NCBI GenBank assembly: GCA_037044905.1
Contig: JBAOKB010000074.1
Coordinates: 558,001 to 622,000 of the forward strand
Direction of reading: 5' to 3'
Length of the DNA: 64,000 nt
From: Hortaea werneckii
Lineage: Eukaryota > Ascomycota > Dothideomycetes > Mycosphaerellales > Teratosphaeriaceae
Shown: positions 58,801-64,000 of the stretch, one piece after another
Numbering within the stretch: position 1 is the stretch's first letter
How the letters are laid out: every line of letters starts with the position of its first letter
Program-made: the position numbers and the translations under genes
Notes under the pieces: model-generated
The model's input: only the letters and a program-made list of their open reading frames with translations
What the model was told of the DNA's origin: nothing
Database searches by the model: none

Positions 58801-61800
58801 CTTAGCTACCATGCCACAGACCTGGCGACCCTGCCTCTGCATACCCAAGAGCTCGCCCATGCGCGGCGGATCGAGATCGAAGTAACTTTGCCACGGAACA
58901 TCGATCCGCTCTGCCTTCTTGATGATCTCGCCGCTACATTCTGGGAACTGCCTGAGGGGCGTCATGGTGGGCCACATTCGCTTCTCCGCCATCTTGCAGA
59001 GATCCAATGCATCCTTTGCTACGCTGGCCCAACCCTTCTTCAGTGCGATCTCGAACATTGCGCGCAGGATACGACCAGCGGACTGCGTGACATAGACCAG
59101 ATCGGCCATCAGAGCCAAACCCTCCAACTTCAGTCTGCTAACGTAGGCTTGAAGCAGTACATTGATCTTGCAGTGTGGCTCATCAATGGTTTCCTTGACG
59201 GGAATCGGCACCCTTTGCAACAGCTTCGCCAGTTCCAACTTCTCATCCTGACGCACAGGAATATACTTGAACTCTTCACTCAAGGCAAAGACTCGGAAGA
59301 GCTCAATAGGTGTCACAGACGGCTGGATGTGCATGTTATATGTCAGCATGCTGTTGTGAGTAATGTAGTAGTGGCTGGCAATACGACCAAGATCGGTGCC
59401 TTGCAGACGACCTGTCTTTTTGTCGTACTTGACGAGGTTGGCCTTCTCCAAGACCATGGCAGCCGAATGGATCAAGTCAACGCGCTTTTGTTCAAGCGTT
59501 TCGTCGTCATCATAATCTGCGCCAACCTGGTACAAGCCAGGTGAGCGAATCATGCGCACAAAGAGGTATGTGTAGCCTAGCCAATCCACACCTTCGTCTC
59601 TTGACCGCACATTGCCGAGAACGATCTCCGCATTGAGGTTGTCCGCTAGCCTGGTAACGAATTGACTCTCGATGGGTAGCTGCTGGTTCATCAGGGACAG
59701 ATAGTACTGTAGCTCCGACTGCGCCGTAATAATGATGCCTTCGCCATACGTGTCGTACTGTGGGCGACCCGCACGACCAAGCATCTGCAGGACATCTTGC
59801 GGTGACAGTTCGACCCACGAGCCCTTCTCTGGCGAGTAGATCTGAGTGCCCTTGATAATCACAGTATGGGCCGGAAGGTTCACACCCCAAGCAAGCGTTG
59901 CAGTGCATACCAAAACTTGAATAGCACCGTCGGCAAACAGATCCTCGACGGCCGTTCTGTCAGCCCTACTCATACCAGCATGGTGGATACCAAATCCGTA
60001 AGGTAGAACATCTTTAAGATCCGCGTTGCCGACTTGCTCACTTTCTTCCCTAAGAATCTCTCGTGAAGCAGCGTCCACACGTAGAATCTGTCCGATTGTC
60101 TCCATTTCGAGGGCCTTGTCGCGGATGTATTTCGCAGTCTTCGCAGTCTCCTTCCGCGAGTGAGTGAAGATGAGCATCTGCTGCTTGTTTTGGCCGACTT
60201 GCTCCAGGACCTTGTTGTAGCAGACATCGTTCATGGTCTTGAGCTGCTTGATAGCCTTCTTGTCTGTCACACCAATGAACTCTTGCCTGAGCGGGCAGGG
60301 CCTGAAGGAGCCATCAAAGTAGTGCAAGTCCTGAGTTGGGTCGACGCGCAGGAATGCGGCCACATCGCGATAGTTAGGGAGTGTTGCAGAAAGGCCAACA
60401 ATGCGGACAGGGTCGCCGGTCTGCTCCTGCTTGCGGATGGTACGACTGACAATGCTTTCCAGCACTGGACCACGATCATCATGCAGGAGATGGATTTCAT
60501 CGATACAGATAAGACGCACCAGGTTCGTATAGCTCGTGTCCGTGGCTTTGCGTGTGATGACGTCCCATTTCTCAGGGGTAGTCACAATCACGTTCGTCTC
60601 GGCGATCTGCTGCTTAGTGAGCTGTCTGTCACCGGTGAGTTCGGACACCTGAATGCCGTATGGCTCCAATCTCTTTCCAAAGTTGCCAACTTGCTCCTGT
60701 ACCAGAGCTTTGAGAGGCGCGATATAGATGATCTTGAAATTGTCCAAGTTGATATCACCAGTGTTTGGATCGCGATGCTTCCCAATCTCACGAAGCATTG
60801 TCAGCATTGCAACGTTAGTCTTGCCTGAGCCGGTAGGGGCACAAATAAGCATGTTGCCGTCATGTTCGAATGCAGAGGGGTAGCATTTCGTCTGGATGCG
60901 GTTCAAGGACTGGGAAGTGCCAAATCCAGCTCTTGCCCATGCGGGGAGGGCAGACGTCGGCATCAGACCAGGCTCACTGGGGTCAACCTTCTTCTTGGGT
61001 ACTGGAACGTGGATCTCTTCGTATCCCTTGAACGTCTTCTTCACAGTTCCCTGGGGGAGACGAACATTCTGATTGGTCATCAGATGATTGCCTTGCTCGA
61101 ATTTCAGGTCATCAAGATTGAGCGTTTTGCGAGGCTGCAGTCCGCCAACAAGGCCTTCCTTCTTCTCTTCCTTCTCAGCAGGCGCTGCAGCGTCCAGCTC
61201 CATTGGATCTAGTTTGACCTTCAGCTTTTGCGCACCTTCTCCTGCGGAAGCCTCCTCGCGACCTCTCAACTCTTTAAGAATCGAAGCGTGCCCTGCGTTG
61301 ACCATATCCTTCTCTACAGCCAAACGCGCGTCATCATCCTCAGCAACCTTTCGCCACCTAGTGACCCAGACAATCTTGTCCCGATTCTTGACTAGCTTTC
61401 CAACCAGTTCTGGATGGTCGTACTCGAACAGCTCCATCAGATCGTTTTCGACCTCTCTCAGTGGCTTCTCCTCGCCCGTCGATTCATCTCGGCCGGTCAT
61501 TATTATTTCAGCCTCTCTGGTTTTTTCTGACTGGATATGCGCATCTTCATATGCTTGACCAACCTGGCGCTGAAGCCAATATGCATCGATTTCATGAGCA
61601 GCCACCAGGTTGGGATCGTGGCTTGACCGAGGGCCGCGCTTTGAGCGATTCTCAATGACCATGCCGTCGTCTTCCTCCTCATCCTCGTTTTCATCACGCT
61701 CGGGTGGTGGTTCAGCGTCCTCTCCTGCCATCTCGGCCGTGCCCATCGCGAGATCGTCCTCGGACTCTTCATCCTCGTCTCGAACATCGTAAGTACGACC

Positions 61801-62478
61801 CTCGCCCTCCTCGTCTTCGTCTTCATCGCCAAAGTCTACTGCCACACCCTGGCGTTCGTCGATGTCTGCGCCCTCGCCGGCCTCGTCGCCCATCTCTTCA
61901 TCCTCGTCCTGAGCATCGTAGTCTGTGATCTTCTTGCCGAGATTGACCAGCTGATTGAACTCCTTGCTGCTAAGTGTGATACCAAGGATATCATCAATTT
62001 CCTTCTTCTTGTCGAAATCCTTGAGATTCTCATCCTTCAGGTATTCCAGCACCGAGTCCGTCGCTGATGCAGTCACTGCGAGGCCGTAATCTCCGCCCAT
62101 CTTTTGCGCCACATTTGTCGCAATCAAGTCATAGACGTCCTTCGTCGCAGCAGTTCGGGGCCGATATCGCAAACCCTCCACATCTAAATCTGCCTGTGAT
62201 AATATGCCAGCTGCCCGCGAGCTCTGCAGGGGCTCGGTTCGTTTTCTCTTCTTTGCCGCCTGTTCTTGCACCGGAGGTCGCGCCGGTGCGCTCTCCCTCG
62301 CCGTCCTCGAGCCCATATCGCCCAAGTTGATGCGACCAGCGAGAGATTCGGGGTCACCGGTCGCATCATCGCCGCGGCGGGAAACGAATCGGCGGTCCGC
62401 CTGGAGGACCAGGTTGGACATGGCAGCGTATTTGTACTGCCCCAAAGGGTTGTCGCCCTTTCCCTGTTGCGACGCCAT
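55870..62478 (-). CDS. BRR2: BRR2-type U5 snRNP RNA helicase
   Basis: Spliceosomal Ski2-like helicase that unwinds U4/U6 during activation. One exon of 2,202 codons from ATG 62476-62478, the first Met in frame. The N-terminus is basic then acidic, ending near a PLUG-like segment. Cassette 1: Walker A APTGSGKTNVAM near 60800-60845, DEIHLLHDDRGP near 60480-60505, SATLPNYRDVA, and HHAGMSRADR/LGRAGRPQYD, followed by winged-helix and Sec63 units. Cassette 2: PPSSGKTICAEF near 58257-58291, DDLHMLGGQGG near 57950-57975 and FGHAGRQGQD in place of the usual arginine-finger block, then a second Sec63 unit and an acidic end. The altered second-cassette motifs fit the known pseudo-helicase half of BRR2. 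The length is normal, and no frame break is seen in 6.6 kb. Confidence 0.97.
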   Translation of the reverse strand: MASQQGKGDNPLGQYKYAAMSNLVLQADRRFVSRRGDDATGDPESLAGRINLGDMGSRTARESAPARPPVQEQAAKKRKRTEPLQSSRAAGILSQADLDVEGLRYRPRTAATKDVYDLIATNVAQKMGGDYGLAVTASATDSVLEYLKDENLKDFDKKKEIDDILGITLSSKEFNQLVNLGKKITDYDAQDEDEEMGDEAGEGADIDERQGVAVDFGDEDEDEEGEGRTYDVRDEDEESEDDLAMGTAEMAGEDAEPPPERDENEDEEEDDGMVIENRSKRGPRSSHDPNLVAAHEIDAYWLQRQVGQAYEDAHIQSEKTREAEIIMTGRDESTGEEKPLREVENDLMELFEYDHPELVGKLVKNRDKIVWVTRWRKVAEDDDARLAVEKDMVNAGHASILKELRGREEASAGEGAQKLKVKLDPMELDAAAPAEKEEKKEGLVGGLQPRKTLNLDDLKFEQGNHLMTNQNVRLPQGTVKKTFKGYEEIHVPVPKKKVDPSEPGLMPTSALPAWARAGFGTSQSLNRIQTKCYPSAFEHDGNMLICAPTGSGKTNVAMLTMLREIGKHRDPNTGDINLDNFKIIYIAPLKALVQEQVGNFGKRLEPYGIQVSELTGDRQLTKQQIAETNVIVTTPEKWDVITRKATDTSYTNLVRLICIDEIHLLHDDRGPVLESIVSRTIRKQEQTGDPVRIVGLSATLPNYRDVAAFLRVDPTQDLHYFDGSFRPCPLRQEFIGVTDKKAIKQLKTMNDVCYNKVLEQVGQNKQQMLIFTHSRKETAKTAKYIRDKALEMETIGQILRVDAASREILREESEQVGNADLKDVLPYGFGIHHAGMSRADRTAVEDLFADGAIQVLVCTATLAWGVNLPAHTVIIKGTQIYSPEKGSWVELSPQDVLQMLGRAGRPQYDTYGEGIIITAQSELQYYLSLMNQQLPIESQFVTRLADNLNAEIVLGNVRSRDEGVDWLGYTYLFVRMIRSPGLYQVGADYDDDETLEQKRVDLIHSAAMVLEKANLVKYDKKTGRLQGTDLGRIASHYYITHNSMLTYNMHIQPSVTPIELFRVFALSEEFKYIPVRQDEKLELAKLLQRVPIPVKETIDEPHCKINVLLQAYVSRLKLEGLALMADLVYVTQSAGRILRAMFEIALKKGWASVAKDALDLCKMAEKRMWPTMTPLRQFPECSGEIIKKAERIDVPWQSYFDLDPPRMGELLGMQRQGRQVCGMVAKFPRLEISAQVQPVTRSMLRVELTLTPKFEWDDALHGRAENWWVIVEDCDGEEILFHDQFLLRREYATAEMNEHLVEFSVPITEPMPPNYFITVVSDRWMHAESKLALSFQKLILPEKFPPHTPLLDLQPLPVAALKRQEYVDLYPEWQQFNRVQTQVFNSLFQSDDNVFVGAPPSSGKTICAEFALLRHWAKGEEAGKAVYIAPFQEQVDVRCKTWQTRLGGLAGGKEIVKLTGETAADLKLLERGDLIVATPTQWDMMSRQWQRRKNVQNVKLIVADDLHMLGGQGGYIYEAVISRSQAIAAQLEKGLRLVGLSVSLSNARDIGEWIGATKHTIFNFSQTVRPIPLSLHLQTFTIPHFPSLMLAMTKPTYQSIVQYASDRSSMVFVPSRKQVRATAQDLLAACVADDDEDRFLQTEPEQLAPILQRVKERSLAESLSHGIAYFHEALSDSDKRIVESLFTQGAVQVMLVSRDCCWEVQSVAHLVVVMGTQFFEGREHRYIDYPVSEVLQMFGHAGRQGQDKDCRGVLMCPEVKRNYYRKFLSEALPIESQLQSYMHDAFVTEISTKTIESTQDAVDWTTYTYFYRRLLANPSYYGLTDTSHEGLSSYLSEQVEQTLKDLSDAKLIEIDEDEDTVSPLNAAMIAAYYNISFITMQTLLLSLKRTTKLKGILEIVTAATEFEDIQIRRHEEGILQRIYDRVPVKLAEVNFESPHFKAFVLLQAHFSRMQLPTDLAKDQELILRKVLNLLSASVDVLSSEGHLNAMSAMEISQMVVQAMWDRDSPLKQIPHFEDNVVEVCNKAGINDVFEFMEAMDPSENQDYDKLVKAMSLNNKQLADAAGFTNERYPNVDLSFEVEDPENVTSGDSTYVTVTVERQLEEDEEPNLAVHAPFYPAEKTENWWLVIGEESTKSLLAIKRVTIARALKTKLEMVVPTPGKHKLTLFLMSDSYVGVDQAPEFEVDAAEGMEEDEEDEDEE

Positions 62479-62771
62479 GATGGCGACAAGTCTCGCGGAG
62501 CTGCGAGTCTTGCGACAGAGTGAATGAAGGTTAGGAAGGGAGGGTGGATAATGGCAATGGAGTTGACGCGACAAGTTTCTGACCACTGCTGCATCTTTCG
62601 CCGCTGCGATTCAGTGGGGGCCGCTAGCGCGTCACTTCCGAATCAGCGTAACCGTCAGCGCCCAATCAGACGCCGCTGTCCCTTTTGGCTAAAGCCATTT
62701 GTAGAGACGCGTGCAGCAATAAGATAAAGATAAATCGGAATTGCTGGAGGAAGCCATTGCACCTTTCGAAA

Positions 62772-64000
62772 ATGAATGGAGATGCTGTGTTAAGCACATG
62801 TCCATTACCAGAGGTCGCCGAGGCTTTGGGGCCATTCATCAAGCCAAGAGATGAAGTCTCCCGCATCAGGCAGGAACTGCAGAGCTACTTGCAAAAGCAG
62901 GCTGGCTCCGCCGACGTGCCTCTGTCGACGGCGAATGTCACGGCTTCGTCGGAATGGGATGTGTTGAGTCCTGGTCCAGCTCTGAGTGGAGTCCGCAGAG
63001 CCTACTTGCAGGCGCTAAGGGCTCATTCTGAAGCCCAAGGCAAGCACGACAGATTGAGAGCAGACCTAGAACGCCTCTCCGCCGGATCACTGGACGAAAA
63101 CAAAAGGACGAACACTTCGGCATCCGTCACTGAAAATCATTTACCACTGCTTCGTCAACGAGAAAGACTGAGGAAGCTTCAGGCCATCCAACGGAGCCTT
63201 TGAAGGCATCTCCTCCACCGGGAAGGCCGCCACCAACGCTCACATAGACGATCTTGTACGGCAGAAAGCAGGCGATTTACCTGCACCTCCTAGCGTACAG
63301 CAACAGACCTATAGCGATAAGCCAGACGTAGATAGTCGGGTGCTTGAGCTGAAGAAAGCTATCATTGCCACCAAGCGTCGTGTGGATCTCCTCACCACAT
63401 CCGACCCCAGAAGTAATGAGGAAACCTCACGCCAGAGTAAATCCGAGGTCGCGGGCCTACAAGCGGCACTTCAGGAATTGACAGTCTGGATGGAAGACCA
63501 ATTATCATTGATCGGCAGCGCTGAAGGGGAAAGCCCAGCAGCGCCACCCACGCCATCTACGGGCGAACAGGCAACTTCAGGAGCCACCAGCAGCGTCGAA
63601 GACATCGGAGCACTGTACGAGGACTACATCGACGCGCGAGAGCGACTCATTACCACAATCAACAGTCCTCCTTCTACCACCACAACACCAGATGACTCGA
63701 GATCCATGTCCAGGAGCCCACCAAGCAGAGACATCGAGCGCCGTGCGTCCCCTGCAGAGACATTGCTACCGCACATCAGACGTCTAGCATCGACGAAACT
63801 GAACGAGCAAGCCCTACTTCAGCAAAGCGCATACCTGCGTCGCCAAATCTCCACAGCCGAGAGCGAGGACCTGCGTCTCATCTTGCGATTGGCAGACGAG
63901 AGCCATATCGTGCAACCCGGTGCCTCGAAGGGTAAAGACTGGGCTGAAGCTGGCAGGGAGGCTAGTAGAGCGACGACGGAGGCGGCTAGCGAGAGGCTGA
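62772..64000 (+). CDS. Coiled-coil protein of unknown function, one frame break, 3' end outside window
   Basis: ATG 62772 was chosen as the first Met in the long frame. It lies 293 bp from the BRR2 start, transcribed away from it. The protein is rich in Leu/Arg/Glu/Gln heptads (RIRQELQSYLQKQ, LRQRERLRKLQAIQ, RVLELKKAIIATKRRVDLL), typical of an extended coiled coil, with Ser/Pro/Thr-rich linkers. I do not recognise an ortholog. At 63193-63197 the frame changes: QR in the first frame continues as AFEGISSTGKAATNAHIDDLV in the next, most simply by one extra A. Without it the product stops at 63203. The second frame remains open to base 64000, so about 410 residues are present and the rest is outside. 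A cytoskeletal or spindle role would be a guess from coiled coils only. Confidence 0.7.

Noticed and set aside
1..64000. Transposon, RIP-degenerated repeat, CRISPR, phage or secondary-metabolite cluster
   Set aside because: No transposase or reverse transcriptase motifs, no TpA-rich RIP-like tracts, no regular spacers, and no synthase backbone gene were seen.

Overview
The window is a gene-dense stretch of a filamentous ascomycete nuclear genome (Pezizomycotina; Dothideomycetes is my guess from the gene mix, not proven). The evidence is short GT-AG introns, mostly 49-134 nt and often with a CTRAY-like branch site, a Zn2Cys6 regulator, and the fungal-specific families TOS1, MSB1, GH16 and GH37. 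I count 25 protein genes covering roughly 70% of the sequence. I found no tRNA, rRNA, transposon, CRISPR array, phage element or secondary-metabolite backbone gene.

Layout. 1-7 kb: a Zn2Cys6 transcription factor cut by the left edge, the cytosolic Fe-S assembly protein CIA2, a small PY-motif membrane protein and a GPALPP/DUF3752 protein. 7-19 kb: the CORVET subunit VPS8, a secreted GH37 trehalase, a BAH-PHD chromatin protein and an atypical SDR. 20-36 kb: a surface-oriented block with a GH16 glucanase, a BTB protein, an unknown acidic protein, cytosolic/mitochondrial alanyl-tRNA synthetase, a TOS1-like wall protein and a large mucin-like repeat protein. 35-48 kb: a TVP38-type membrane protein, a membrane-anchored alpha/beta hydrolase, the PP2A methylesterase PPE1, the ribosome-biogenesis factor UTP23, a DUF726 lipase-like protein and an FAD monooxygenase facing a SnoaL-like protein. 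49-64 kb: the polarity protein MSB1, a DUF3140 protein, the U5 snRNP helicase BRR2 and a coiled-coil gene cut by the right edge.

The genes do not form a single pathway. They are mainly conserved housekeeping genes plus a few secreted or wall genes. The best biological signal is at the alanyl-tRNA synthetase. An in-frame upstream ATG in weak context adds a 43-residue Arg-rich, nearly acid-free leader ahead of the strong-context cytosolic ATG, with no other ATG between them. This is a clean leaky-scanning design for dual mitochondrial/cytosolic targeting.

The dominant oddity is technical or evolutionary. About 26 single-base frame breaks, counted by hand, interrupt 15 of the 25 genes. Conserved protein sequence resumes at once in another frame, often at short homopolymers. 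This is the signature of uncorrected consensus indels rather than gene decay, so the broken genes are annotated as one gene each with the breaks marked.
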